Positions 1 through 12,611 are shown, numbered from the stretch's first letter. The stretch: 64,000 nucleotides of DNA from Nemophila menziesii (GCA_029959085.1 JARWIR010000017.1:20387507-20451506); one strand, 5' to 3'. The notes: a model not told the origin generated them from the sequence alone. A program made the numbers and translations.

Positions 1-3000
1 AATTCACCAGCAGCTTGTACAGCTTCTATAGTATCTCTTAACTGTTCTTGAAGCCCTTTAATCTCATCTTTAAAATGACGTTTTTCCTTTTCTCTAGCTA
101 CTTTAATAGCAGAAATTTCGGAAGCTAAAGCATTAATGAATTTAGATTCAGCACCTCTTACTCCAGCTTTATTAGCAGCTTTTTTAACATCTTCAATCCC
201 ATCTTGAATCTTTCTATGTCTTTCAAGTAATTGAATATGTTTCTCCTCAAGTTCAACATATTGTTCAAGCATTCTTCCATGTCCTTCCATAGCTAATTGC
301 ATAGCTTCTTTAAGCTCTTCTGAACAGTTTTTTTCAATCTCAAGTTCTTGCTTTTGTTTTTGACAAAGGTTTTGACTAGCTTTCAGTTCAGCTCTTAACT
401 CATCTACAAGACTAATCCATTCACTTTCCGCTTCAGTCCATTTAATTCTTTCCTCTTCGATTCTTTGTTTAACCGTCTCTTCAGTTAATTCTGGAACCTT
501 CTCATCAGTTAATTCTGAAACCTTCTCTTCAGTTAATTCTGAAACCTTCTCTTCAGTTAATTCTGGAACCGTGGTTAAACACGGAGCTTCACTAGGTTCG
601 GATGTATAAGTCAACTGTAGAAGCTCAGGTGTTCGCTTTTTAGTTGACTTTAATGAAGAATCAATATAACTCCTCAAATCTTGAATCTCTTCTACTAAAA
701 CATCTCTCTCACCCAAATCATAGAAATTTCGATATTTTTCTAACTCATCTTCAACTCTTTGTAACTCTAAATTTACCCTCAGAACTTCTGGATGGTTATC
801 ATATCTTTCCTTTAATAGCTGAATATATAATAAAACAACGCATGATCAGTAAAATATATTAATAAAGAAGAAATAAAAGGTATACCTTATGTTCTTGTAC
901 TAGAGATAACAATTCTTCATCCTTAAATTCCTCAGTTTGAAGCACTCCCTCCATTAAGCTTTCAAGGCGAACAATTTTATCATCCCTTGCTTGACTAATT
1001 ATCGCATTACATTCTCTCTCATGTTTGTATTGCTGAACCTAAAATTACATATTCAAACAAGGTTAAAAATATACGATACAAAACACATTAAAAAATATCA
1101 AACATACCAAACGATTAAGTTGCATAATCTCAGCGTTTTGCTTGTTACATATCTCTTCTAAACCCATCTCTCTTCGTATAGCACCAGCTAAAACCTTTTC
1201 CACAGCCTAAAACAAATAAACCCTAACTTGTTAAAAAAAACACTAAAAAAATCCGGTTATGATTTAAAAACATACTTTAGGCACTTGATTGTTAAACGTA
1301 TCAGTAACAGCTAAAACCTTTTCCTCAGCCTAAAACAAAAAAATCATAACTTGTTAAAAAAAAACACGAAAAAATCCATAAGAAAAGGTTATAATTTGAA
1401 AACATACTTTAGGTACCTGATTGTCAAATGTATCAGTAACAGGAACCAATTGCATATTCTGATCTTGATAAATATCTGTTTTGCATTTACTACATAATAC
1501 TGGACTATCTTGAAGAGAAGTTTGAACACCAAGATCAATGTTAGAAACAGGTACAATAGCTTTCATATCAGCAAGTTTGCAAGAGAATCTAAAAGCAGAA
1601 GATTGTCTTAAAGCTACACTTTTACGATGAGTATCGATAATTTCAAGACCTCTATGCAAACTAGCAGCTAGATGTTCAGTTGGTTTATTTACTCGAGTAG
1701 GTAAAGAATTTAAACAAACACTATTTGATGGTTTTGCAGAGGATAATAAAGCAGCTTCAAGCTCCATTTTAGTGTCGGTCAAAGATGAAGAAGAAGAAGA
1801 AGCTTTAAGACTTTTTCTAGTACTCATGGCTTTTGGTGAAACACTTGGAGTAGGAGATTTAATAGGTGTGTTTTCCTCAACGTTTATTTCATCCTTATTA
1901 GCTTGTTCAGACACTTCATCCATAATAACATCATTATCTATGGAAACTCGAGCATCTGTTAATGTGTTTTCGTGTACTATACGCTGAGTTTTTACATTGT
2001 TCTCTTCTTTAAAGACCCCAAAAGCTGAACGTTTAAGCATATTTTCCTCAGACTCCTCCACAATTTCCATTTCTTCATCACTGTCATTCTCTGTTTGTGG
2101 TAATTTCATTGAACGGTTAAGGCTAAACTTTAACAAATTCAAACTTTTACGAGCATTCCATCTTGTAGAAAAGTTTGCATTTTCATCTGTTTGGTTCCCA
2201 TTAGCTTTCATTCTAAGCAATTCATCCTTAATTTGCAATAAAACAAAAATTAACATTAACACATATTTCACACACACAAATACACACACAGAGCATCATT
2301 ATAAAAATACCTTTAATTGACGTATAACTTCTCTTAAAACATTTACATCCTCTTGCATTTCTTCATTAACAACTGCCTTGTTCTTTATAGCCTTAGCACG
2401 TTGAGCAAATCTCAGAGTACTAAAAGTCTCACTTTTACAGCTATAATAATATATATGGAATAAAAGTTTTAGAAAAAGGAAATATAAAAGACTTAACAAA
2501 ATCTAAAAAGTAAAATCTCACCTTGGTGTAGGGGAAATTGCACATATCATTGCAAGTTTAGCATTACCTCCAAGAGATTCCTGTAATAAGAATGTTAACT
2601 TGGAATCTCTATAAGGAATATGCCTTTGTTTTCCTGAATTCGAAACTTCTGCAAGAATGTTAATTAAGTTCCTGTAAGCACAAATTATAAGTTAGCATCT
2701 TAAAATACACTAACTTTGACTTAGTCAACACAATCTAGTACCATACCCGAGTTGTGAAAGTGAACGATTAATATTCCCTGCTTCCTTTAATCGATCTCCA
2801 GCTGCACCTGTAAGTTTTTGCCTTTCTGATCCAGCAAGATCAACAAGATTTATTCTACTTGTTTTTAAGCAGCTCAAACCATCTTCTATTCTCTGTAAAT
2901 TAAATGTTTGGACATGTTTTTTTAGTAAAATTGATATTAGAAAAACAATGTACATGCAGTAAATAATTAATTACCTTGCCTCGTGATTCAACAACACAAG

Positions 3001-4932
3001 TAAATACACTATGTGAACGAGAACTCTCAGCATTAAGACTTGTTGCAGCGATTCTTCTATTTGAAAATCCCTGCAAAATTTATTTTTCATTAACAAAGAA
3101 CACAGTAATTATATGCATAGTTTTACAGTGACTGTATATCGAACCTTTATTAGAAGCATAGTTACATCCTTCATTGTAGAAACATACTCCTCTGTCAAAT
3201 CATCAACATATACACCAGTTTTCACATCTTCTCGAATCTGAAAAAGTATATGAATTAAACTAAGGTTTGTACAAATGGAGAACTGATTTTAACATAAAAA
3301 GAGTTATGTAGTTCCTTTAACCTGTAGGTTTTTCTGAGTCGGGTCTAACAGATCCGTAATTTGTTCATTATATATCTGTGAAAGACATTAAGGTCATAAA
3401 AATTAGAAAGAGATAACTCATATACAAAGAACAAGCTATCGTTACTTTACCTCAAGGAAAGAGCATCTACACTGGTATGTGAGCTGCTTGTCAGAATGCT
3501 TAGCTTGCTCCTAAAAATGGGGAGCAAAAGTTAAAAAATTAATCAAACTTGTTTTTATACGGAAAGAATATATAAGAACATAAGAGTAAATATCACTAAC
3601 CTCATCTATTCGCGCAAAAAGTCTCTGAAAAACACGGGGTGTTAATCCTTGTTGGTCACTCGAGGGAATTTTATCTGACAAAGCATTTGCTGGGCCCCAT
3701 ATGGTGTATGTCTTTCCACTTCCAGTCTAATAAATTTCAATCAGAAGTTAAATATAAACACAGTATGATAAGAAAAGAAAAAAGAGGTGTCAGAATAAAG
3801 ACACTTAGAAGTAAAGTTTAGACATGACAAAAGAGCACCTGTCCATAGGCAAATGCAGAGCTATTAAACCCTGCAAGGCAATTTTCAACTAGTGGAGCTC
3901 CTACAAGTTCGAATATATCAACCTGAAAGAAAAGGTTATGTTACATTGTGATCAATGCTAGAATATCTAATAAACTATTGCTAATTAAAGAATATCTTGC
4001 CTGTGATGCCTCGGGATCTGCAATTGAATCAAATGTAAATGAATGTCCTGCTATAGTCAATGTATCATTAGAGATTTTCTGTACAATTGCTTCTCCCTCT
4101 TCCTCGTTCTTGTTTGGTGGACGCATTCTCACTACAACCTGATTCAGAAAAGATGCTACAATTCAGAGCAAGATAAAAAGTACCATCAAAGCTTGATATA
4201 TAAACTAAGCTATACAAATCATAACAAGTCAAAGTTAGCTGGCTTAAACAGGAAATTGAAAGGAATTAAGCGATCTTTAAGCAACTAAGGTCTAATGTAA
4301 TAACTTTGAACTTAAAAAATGTGTTCTCATTCCTAGATTTGAGAAAATATAATAGCAAATACACAGTTAGATAATAGGATTTCCCTAGTTACGAGTATAC
4401 TTCTTGCCTGTTTCAATCAACTTTTCCTTTGCATCCAATATATTTTACTCCATAATTTACGATTTTATACACAAGTCAACTTCAACAATTAATGATTTAA
4501 TTCAGCATTTTAAAAGAAATAAAATTGGAAAGATCTAAGCATACGAAATTAGGGTTTATTTTCTCTAGTAACTTAACTAAAATCAAGTAATTATTCTCGT
4601 GAATGAAGGAAACATTAAGCGAGTAAAGAATGATTAACGATCATCCAAAAATAGATAAAATAATGCTTAAGGCATCATTTGAAGAGAATTTAAGAAATAA
4701 TTACTTTAACCCCAGAATCAGAAAGTCCAGCCGCGACAGGAGCAGCAGTGGTAGCTCTCGATTCCAATGGCGTCGCCACCACTGTGTCAACAACGAGCTT
4801 CCGCTTCAAAGATGGTGGGCGAGGCGGAAGTGGACTCTTCAGAGTATTTGTGTTTGGATCTGTGTTTTCTTTCGAACATTTCTGCTTCCTTGGCGTTGTA
4901 GATCTAGTATTACTGTTACTGTAATTCTTCAT
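1..4932 (-). CDS. PAKRP1: Kinesin-12, phragmoplast-associated (PAKRP1 / KIN-12A-B type), 3' end outside window
   Basis: Plus-end-directed microtubule motor of the phragmoplast midline, needed for cell-plate formation (known of the family). I rebuilt 16 exons from splice sites: 4932-4705, 4138-4001, 3922-3839, 3726-3601, 3510-3451, 3375-3322, 3237-3145, 3070-2975, 2892-2747, 2671-2522, 2440-2311, 2226-1408, 1329-1276, 1206-1108, 1038-886 and 818 to beyond 1. They join in frame to about 1082 codons. The motor domain begins near residue 72 (VKVVVRMRP). The P-loop GQTGSGKT is at about 149-156, switch [10 protein letters not shown] at about 274-282, and switch II DLAGSER at about 311-317. The neck is [17 protein letters not shown]. 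The rest is mostly coiled-coil tail. The basic, Pro-rich N-terminus and the tail motif [12 protein letters not shown] match PAKRP1 rather than POK kinesins. The window starts at QAAGE, near the family C-terminus, so roughly the last tenth is missing. Oddities: a GC donor after exon 2, an extra chimeric exon 13, and an 8-residue repeat in exon 16. Confidence 0.95.
479..574 (-). repeat. Four 24 bp tandem units coding an 8-residue repeat in the kinesin tail
   Basis: Units 479-502, 503-526, 527-550 and 551-574 encode consecutive copies of roughly ELTEEKVS/P in exon 16, between the PAKRP1-conserved segments ending [10 protein letters not shown] and starting ERIKWTEAE. The Arabidopsis protein, as I remember it, has a short acidic linker there and no repeat. 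It is an in-frame coding minisatellite and probably varies in copy number between individuals (inference). Confidence 0.85.
1188..1442 (-). repeat. Tandem duplication inside the kinesin that creates exon 13
   Basis: Two adjacent copies (1188-1310 and 1311-1442) each hold the 5' end of one exon, an intron, and the 3' end of the preceding exon. The result is an extra 54 nt exon (1329-1276) reading [18 protein letters not shown]. Its first seven residues copy the start of exon 14 (AVEKVLA) and its last eleven copy the end of exon 12 ([11 protein letters not shown]). It is in frame and has intact splice sites on both sides. The introns of the two copies are still recognisably alike. Confidence 0.85.
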
Positions 4933-5599
4933 TTTTTGTACAAGAATCCCTGAAGAAAAGGCTTGTGTATAGAGAGAGGGTTAGGGTTTGAGCTTTTGGG
5001 TTTGATCAGACAAAGAAGCGAGCAAAGAGTGACGGAAGAAGAGTAGAGTAGCCGTTTGGAGTTTGAATTAAGTTGATTGGGGGGAGATTAGGAAAGATAT
5101 TAGGATTGTATGCATCCGGTGTATGTGGATCCTGCGCTACTAACAAGTGATGCGCGTGGAAATCAACTCGCGATATGAATGGTGAAGACTTGGTAGCTTT
5201 TTTTTCGTCTTGGGTCAACCATTTGGCTGTGATGCCTTTTTAAAAATTTATTGGATCTGCTATATTCGTACTCAAAATTGGTTTAAAAATTGGCCCATTA
5301 CATGAATAAAGTTTAATTGTGCAATGAGATAATTTATTATTTTAATACAAATGTTTCAAATTTGGATTGATCTTTAAAATAATTTTTGTTGTGGGTAGAG
5401 AAATACATTTTCTTTGATAACCTTAAAGTCATTTAGAGTATTCGGTTACCATTAGCAGTCAGGTAGTCGATCCAACAGAGAATCATGCATCGCGAACTTT
5501 CAGGCCTATTAAGTTCTCTCACATCTCAAGAAATCGTAAAAATTGCGAAACGGTGGGCGCTTGGCCAACTACTAAAGATTGGTATTGATAGGATGACGA
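4933..5599. other. Kinesin 5' leader/promoter and unassigned spacer
   Basis: 4933 to about 5240 is the presumed leader and proximal promoter of the kinesin. It is followed by AT-rich DNA and an unplaced stretch (5430-5600) before recognisable Copia reverse transcriptase sequence starts. I see no gene in it. Short open frames there lack codon bias or domain signatures. Confidence 0.5.
5049..5059 (-). promoter_or_regulatory. MSA-like element (MYB3R site) upstream of the kinesin
   Basis: On the minus strand the sequence reads CCAAACGGCTA. This fits the mitosis-specific activator consensus YCYAACGGYYA at 10 of 11 positions, including the full AACGG core. It lies 117 bp upstream of the kinesin ATG. 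MSA elements drive G2/M expression of cytokinesis genes through three-repeat MYB factors. The transcription start is not known here, so the site could lie in the 5' leader. Confidence 0.45.
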
Positions 5600-8500
5600 A
5601 GTTAAGGATAGTATAACTATTGACAGTAAGTATCGTGTGGTATATTGACAAAACAAACAATGGGACGAAATGTCATAACTCAAACATCAATCTTATTGTT
5701 TTGAATTTGACAACATAGAAAAAAATCTCATTGAAATCAAGACCCTCTCTATGAGTGTAGCCTTTAGCTACAAATCTAATTTTATACCTAGGAGGATCAT
5801 TAACAAAAATTCCTTATTTGATTTTATAAAGCCATTTGCATTAAATAAGTTTTCGATTCTTAGGTTTCTTAACAAGAATCTAAGTGTTATTAATTTTTAA
5901 GGAGTGCATTTCTTCTTTCATAACTTTTAACTAAAGATACTTATACAACTTGATACCTCAAATTAGCTATCAAGCTCAACATTTTTATATCAACGGCACC
6001 TATCGAATTAGTATAAACAAGGTCAACATAAGAATACCTCGATACCATATCTCTTGTCTCAGTCTGTTGCTTCCTTGCTCCGATATGAGTTGAGAAGTCT
6101 CCGGGGAAGTACCCTATAATATAAAGCGAGTCCTGTTCCGCTCTTCTCTCAATGCCAGTGATATTTTTGCAAGCTATCTTGAATTAACTTTTGGAAGTGT
6201 CTATCCCATTACTTTTCCATGTATCTCGAATTGGCTCCCTTGTGGGTTGGCTATTCAACTTCAAGATCCTCATCATCATGAGAATCATTAGTAGCTACAT
6301 CTTTTCTTGATGTTTTTATAGGCTTCACCTCAGTGCAAGAATCCTTAGGTGATGATTCAGGTTTACTATGATCATTACTTGAATTTATAATATCTGGCTT
6401 ACAAGGAAAAATAGATTCATCAAATATAACATCTCTACTTATTATTATTTCGATGTCTCTAAATTTTATATCCCACGACATATATCCCTTAGTGACGTGC
6501 ACATGTTGATAACCAAGAAAAACATATTTTAAGGACCTAGGGTCAAGTTTGCCCGATTTATTATGGGCATAAGAAAACACCCATAGATTCTTAGATTAGA
6601 TAAGTTTGGATTTACCTTCCCAAAATTCCATACGATAATTCACATTCAAAGATCTATTTGGGTTCATATTAATAAGATAGGTGACAGTGTAAATGGTTTT
6701 ACCCCAAAAAAGATTTTGAAAGGCCAAAAGTAAAAATTAAACATCTAATTTTTAAAGTACGGCCATGTTCATTCTTTCAGTAACACCATTTTGCTGAGAT
6801 GTTTTTCTAACTGTTATATGCCTCAGTATGACATGTTGTTAACATAAATTATCAAACCTTGTATTATAAAATTCTAATTCATGATCTATTCTTAGGGTTA
6901 AGAAATTTCGCATATTATTTTCTTCTAATATAATACAAATACAAATAAAGTTTCATATTTAGTTTTAAAAAGAAATATCCATATTCTTCTGAAGTAATCA
7001 TCAACGAAAGACATAAAATATATTCTTTCCCTATGGGTCTCATTCATTTCAAGGCTCTATAAGTCAGCATGCTCATATTCAATTATAGATTTAGACATAT
7101 GAATCCAGTAATAAAATTCATTCTATGTTGTTTAGATAGAACACATGGCTCGAAAAAATTTCATGTTTGAAATCGAGTTCTTACCAAACATGTCATCTTT
7201 ACTTAGCATATTGAGTTCTATGGACTCGTGTGCCCAAGCCTCAAGTGTCATTTTAATGTTGATGCATTCTCAATGTTAGTAACAACATTATTCAAATTAG
7301 ACGTAATGCATAAACCATCAAGAAAATATAAACTAGAACATTTCTTTCCATATATGATAAGTTATATCTTATACACATTTATACTACTATTTTTCACATT
7401 ACTAGATCATATAACGCGCCAAGTAATAATATATTTTTTTAAGTCAGGTATCCATCTCACTTCAGTAGGGTTACCATTTTTTCATTTTTCGTTCTCAAAT
7501 TAATTAACCAAATACCGACTACTTGGCATGTGTTATTATTCCCCATATACATGGTTTTAGCTTTAGATCTCTTTAAGTCATGAAACTAGTCCTTATTATG
7601 ACACATATGAAAAATGCACCCAAAATCTAGAACCCAGATAGACTTACATGTGATATCATATACATTTAGGACCTGATAATTAATATCAATCTTATTAGGT
7701 AAACATGCAATATGGATTCAGTATTAGCAACATTCTTGTGTTTAAAAGCAAAACAATTATTTTTTAAGATGACCAACTTTGACACAATGATAACATATTC
7801 TACATTTCTTCTTATTCTTACTAGGTTTAGTAGTTTCAGTAGATTCATTTCTATATTTTACAAACAGATTATTCCCCAACTCTTTTCTAATTTTCCAGTT
7901 CTAATTCCGTAGTCTTTAAAAAGGCAACTATCTAATCAAATGTGTGCATAATAGTTGAGTATTGGAATGAAAATTCACATCCTGTAAAGATTCAGAAATA
8001 TAATTCAACAATACCATGCATTTACTAGTACCATCTAAAACCATTTCAGCAGTTTTAAGTACCAAGTTTAATTTCAGTAAATCATCACCATTTTCATTTA
8101 TTGATTTAGAAGCATCCATCTTATATGTACAAAAATCACCCTTAATTAAACCTAAGATAAGAATTGACTGAACTTAATACAAGGATTCAAACTTACCCCA
8201 TAGCAGCAGAGTTATTTCAGACCTATTAACTTTTCTTATCAATTTGTATGATAAGTTAAGAAACAAGAGATCGTATACCTTTTCATCGATCTCATCCTTT
8301 TTCTTGACTGAATTCTCAAACCATTTTTTCACATCAACCTCTAAACAATATACATTTAGTGCTCGTTTGGAAGTGCATTTTTGGAGAAACACTTAAAAGT
8401 GCTTCTAGCATTTTAAAAGATTTTTTGACTTTGAAAAGCATTTTTTTGAGAAGCACCAAACAGGCGCTTCTTAAAAAAAGCACTTAAAATAATTTTAAAT

Positions 8501-9028
8501 TTTAAAATTATTTTTAATAATTTTTTCAAATATTGAATTTTAATCTAAAAGCACTTTTTTATTCATAAATAAACACTTCCAAACGGGCCCTTAGTGATGA
8601 AACAAAAAAACTCTCATCTTCTTTTTCCAATCTTTGAAATCAACCTTGCCATCAAATATAGATACCTAAAGCCGAGTAGTGGCTACGGTATCTATACAAA
8701 AAAATCAAATAATACCAACAAGAGAACAGACTTTAAAGGTTAGTTAACAGTAAAATCCTAGATAATATTAACCTAGGAATTAACAACGTATGAAACCACT
8801 TTCAAGAAATTCCAGATTCATAAGTTTACAGTAAAAATATATCAAAAGAAAACTACAAATAATTTGTAAAACACTTTTGAAAAAAAATCAACAGATCTAG
8901 TAAGAGATGTAAGAATCTCAACTAGATTTTTTTCTACACAAAATCGATAATAAACCACGCTCGAGAACCCAGAAAGATTCTTAAGACAATATAGAGGATA
9001 CCAAGAAACCAAGAGGCTCTAATAATAT
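5600..9028 (-). mobile_element. Degenerate Copia retrotransposon (gag to RT), minus strand
   Basis: Read on the minus strand from high to low coordinates. Gag begins near 8700 (FDGKVDFKDWKKKMR). A gag segment at about 8380-8174 includes DEIDEKVYDLLF, and another at about 8119-7928 includes LLKLNLVLKTAE. A CCHC knuckle lies near 7790-7745 and is broken by a stop. Protease sequence WVLDFGCIFHMC is near 7650-7610, with the catalytic DSG changed to DFG. The integrase end QQNGVTERMN is near 6800, and the post-integrase segment KLDPRSLKYVFLGY is at 6580-6251. RT sequence RYKIRFVAKGYTHREG is near 5810-5750. Many stops and frameshifts make it dead. RNase H and the 3' LTR are missing at the left. A degenerate primer-binding-like GAGGCTCT at 9013-9020 suggests the 5' LTR began near 9029. 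Confidence 0.85.
8359..8590. mobile_element. Tourist/PIF-Harbinger-like MITE (232 bp) inside the Copia gag
   Basis: A 232 bp AT-rich element with 17 bp terminal inverted repeats: GTGCTCGTTTGGAAGTG on the left, GGGCCCGTTTGGAAGTG read inward from the right. It is flanked by a 3 bp TTA duplication (8356-8358 and 8591-8593). The Copia gag reading frame is interrupted exactly here and picks up on the other side, so the MITE inserted after the Copia. It has no coding capacity. A 3 bp TTA target points to the PIF/Harbinger superfamily. Confidence 0.8.
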
Positions 9029-10930
9029 TGTTTAATATACGAATCTAAAACAATTTCAAGATATGCCAAAAAAATTATATCAAGTTTTTAACATATTTAA
9101 ACCCTAAAACACATGTAATAAACTAAATAGCAAAAGGATTGAAAGCACAAGGTTATATCATAGTTCAGCAATAAATGCCTACGTCTACACTGAAACACCA
9201 TAAAGAGATGCTTGTTGCATTATGATCATTTAGATTACACTTTCAGATCGTTCACCTATCTTACTATTATGTAGTGATTTCAAGTATAAAACCCTAAATA
9301 TACTGAGAAAAATATATTCATTCCGTGAAAGAAAGAAACTAACACAATCTAAACACTATCACGCCATCTTTAAAATATAAGATTGAGTTTACAACGAAAC
9401 CCCAGTTTCACTAAAGATAAGAACGAGAGAGAAGAAGGTATAGAAGTTGGGAATAGCTAATGAGTCAATAAACTAAACAAAGGCATTCAAAAAAATTAAA
9501 AAATAAACTGAGCAAAAGGTATATATAACTTGGGTTTGTTATCTGAGTCATCCAAAATTGCTGAAGATAGAGAGTTGATAGTATATTATATTATGTATCT
9601 AATACAACAACAAAAAAACTACTGTCGCTCAACCAAGTCATCATCGACATCAAATGAACAACTTATCAAAACAAATCGATACATACAGGGGCTCAGATAC
9701 ATATTTATATACAAATATAAATCTCTCTACAGTCTATTTGATCTCTTCTTAATAATTTTGGTAAGATACTCTTTAATTTATCAAAACAATTAGCAAATAG
9801 TATACACCTTTTTTTGTTGATCAGTGGCTGAATTGAGTCTTGATGAAGCAGTGGATAAATTGAGTCGTGATGAAGATCTGGTGTGTTGTTTAAGTTTGTA
9901 TCAGTGTTTATATAATAGCAATTTCAAGATTCTGCAATAAATATTCAACGGGAAGAAATATTATCGTTTTTTTTTGTTGTGTAATTATGCAACGGTAACA
10001 ATTTGAAGTTTGGATTATGTTAATTTTGATTTTGATTATATATATTTTTTTGTAAATGATAATCACTGTTGGTGATTGTTTATTTTTCTTTTTGTTTTAA
10101 TTCTGCAGTTTTTATTTCTTTTGGCAGGAAATTGGTATGTATAAATTTGGCCAAATTTGACAAGAAAAAATGAATACCCAGCCTTTATCTCTATATTTGA
10201 TCAGTTTAGTGTTGCTTTTTTTTTATATAGTTTTACTTTTGGGTCTTCAAATATTGGTCTTGCTCTAAGCCTCATATAATGACAGTAAACTAAATGTCAC
10301 TTTCAAATTAATTAGTGGACCCGTCTTTTTTATAAGACAATGTAATGGATCGCAAAATAACCCAAGAGAAAATCAGCACATTAGCAACATATAAAACTCA
10401 AAATAAAATTGACCATTATTAATCACAACAATATTATATAAGTAATGCTTGCAAACAAAAAGTATATAGACTTAAAATTTGAGTACATTTGCGATAACTC
10501 ACGCAAGTTTGCTAAACAATCACAATTGTCGAAATATCTGCAGAACCAATCATAAGGATGAAACACCTAAATATCAAATAGAGGACCACAACCACAGAGA
10601 AAAGTTTTCCATGTTGTAATAAATATTACAAACACTCCATCATATCTAATAACATAATAAATTTTCTTGACAAAAAAAATCATAACATATAACAAATTTT
10701 GATTTAAGGATCGAGATGGATGGAAAGTTGTTCAACTAACTAAAACTGCCAAAAACTAAGTCGGAAATATTAACAATAAGTAACAATCCAAATAATATTC
10801 ATGTCTATACTAACCATAACCTTCAAACAAAGAAAAAACAAAACCAGTTGGGTTACCTCATTGGTTAGGACCTTGATATTTTGTCAACACTTAGAGAGAG
10901 ATATAGAGTTTAAATATGCATGGGGAGACT
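9029..10930. other. AT-rich spacer, possibly including the decayed 5' LTR of the Copia relic
   Basis: No gene recognised. The first several hundred bases may be the minus-strand 5' LTR of the neighbouring Copia relic, because they start with TG next to the degenerate primer-binding site. Without the partner LTR this cannot be confirmed. A short imperfect direct repeat lies near 9828-9875 (GTGGNTNAATTGAGTC, two copies). The remainder is featureless. Confidence 0.4.
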
Positions 10931-11377
10931 TGAAAGAAATAAAATAAAATATATATGTTTTATTTAATTCTATTTCTTGTCCGCCCATAATTAGTAAATA
11001 TATGTATTTTGAATTTTGAATTCAAAATATTGAGAGTTATTATAATTATACGTGTCTTTATTAGATAAGACCACCTCCCCATTATCTTATAATAACTGCC
11101 ATCATTTATCTGATAGAGTTAGAATGGAGACATAACTCTAATCAAACTTTCATTCAACGTTCTAGAACTTCTCTTTCTTTTCTCTACTAAAAAGTTCTAC
11201 ACACAAAAAAAATCACTGAATCAAATAATCGGAGGCTCTTAGGTTGTGAACTAAAGGTTCTTCTTCATTGTGAGAAGATCCGCGATCGAAGCTATCCAAT
11301 TTCGTACTCTGTTTCCGCTGCTCTCCAAGAGGTAAATATAGATAAACTTCTTGTCATGTATCTAATTAATTCTTTCA
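10931..11377 (+). repeat. 5' LTR of the Copia element
   Basis: 447 bp, TG...CA. It matches 19107-19552 along its whole length apart from about 27 substitutions and a few short indels. Confidence 0.95.
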
Positions 11378-11379
11378 TA

Positions 11380-11391
11380 TGGTATCAGAGC
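11380..11391 (+). other. Primer-binding site, initiator-Met tRNA type
   Basis: TGGTATCAGAGC two bases after the 5' LTR, the standard plant Copia primer site. A degraded second copy (TGGTATCTGAGC) lies near 12041 inside the leader repeat, which shows that the repeat copied the LTR/PBS junction. Confidence 0.9.
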
Positions 11392-12611
11392 AAGAAAGTT
11401 TTAATTGGGATTTATAATTTTATTTAAAAAAAAGGGTTCTGTCGAATTTTTTTGAAGCATCTGTTGATGTTATATATTGGGTCTGTTTATGTATTGGGTA
11501 ATGTAGAATCTGCATAATGTGAATCGGAAACAAGAGAATCATGTATTGTAGTATGGGTGAATTTTTTTTCTTGATCTACTAGGATATACATGTGAATCTG
11601 TGTTGTATTTGGGAATTTTTTATTTTTTTTGGACCATCTTAATTGAATATGTATTAGGATGTTTACAGCATGATAGCCCACTTGAAAATAAGTCTGGTTT
11701 TTTTTTTGCGTCTGGTTTTTTTTGGCCTGTTTCTTCAAGAGCCTATTAGAATTTATGATTAGAATTCATTGTACATTAGATTTCACCATACTGTACAAAT
11801 TGTGCTGGTCCATTAGAAGTCTATAATAATTTCTCTTTCTTTTCTCTGCTAAAAAGTTCTACACACAAAAAAATTCACTGAATCAAATAATCGGAGGCTC
11901 ATAGGTTGTGAACTAAAGGTTCTTCTTCATTGTGAGAAGATCCGCGATCGAAGCTATCCAATTTCGTACTTTGTTTCCGCTGCTCTTCAAGAGGTAAATA
12001 TAGATAAACTTCTTGCCGATTACCTAATTAATTCTTTCGTATGGTATCTGAGCAAGAAAGTTTTAATTGGGTTTCATTATTTTATTTTAAATAAAAAAAA
12101 AGGGTTCTGTCGAATTTTTTTTGAAGCATCAGTTGATGTTATATATTGGGTCTGTTTATGTATTAAGTAATGTAGAATCTGCATAATGTGAATTGGAAAC
12201 AAGAGAATCATGTATTGTAGTATGGGTGAATTTTTTTTTTCTTGATCTACTAGGATATACATGTGAATCTGTGTTGTACTAGGGAATTTTTTATTTTTTT
12301 TGGACCATCTTAATTGAATATGTATTAGGATGTTTACTACATGATAGACCACTTGAAAATAAGTCTGATTTTTTTTGCGTCTGGTTTTTTTTTGGTCTGT
12401 TTCTTCAAGAGCCTATTAGAATTTATGATTAGAATTCATGGTCCATTAGATTTCACCATACTGTACTACTTGTGCTGGTCCATTAGAAGTCCATAATAAT
12501 TTCTCTTTCTTTTCTCTGCTAAAAAGTTCTACACATAAAAAAATTTACTGAATCAAATAATTGGAGGCTCTTAGGTTGTGAACTAAAGGTTCTTCTTCAT
12601 TGTGAGAAGAT

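Noticed and set aside
4933..5240. A bidirectional promoter for the kinesin and a gene to its right.
   Set aside because: The DNA to the right leads straight into a Copia relic; no rightward gene is present.
6251..6580. A 109-residue host gene.
   Set aside because: KLDPRSLKYVFLGYQ is the post-integrase segment of Copia pol; it belongs to the decayed element.
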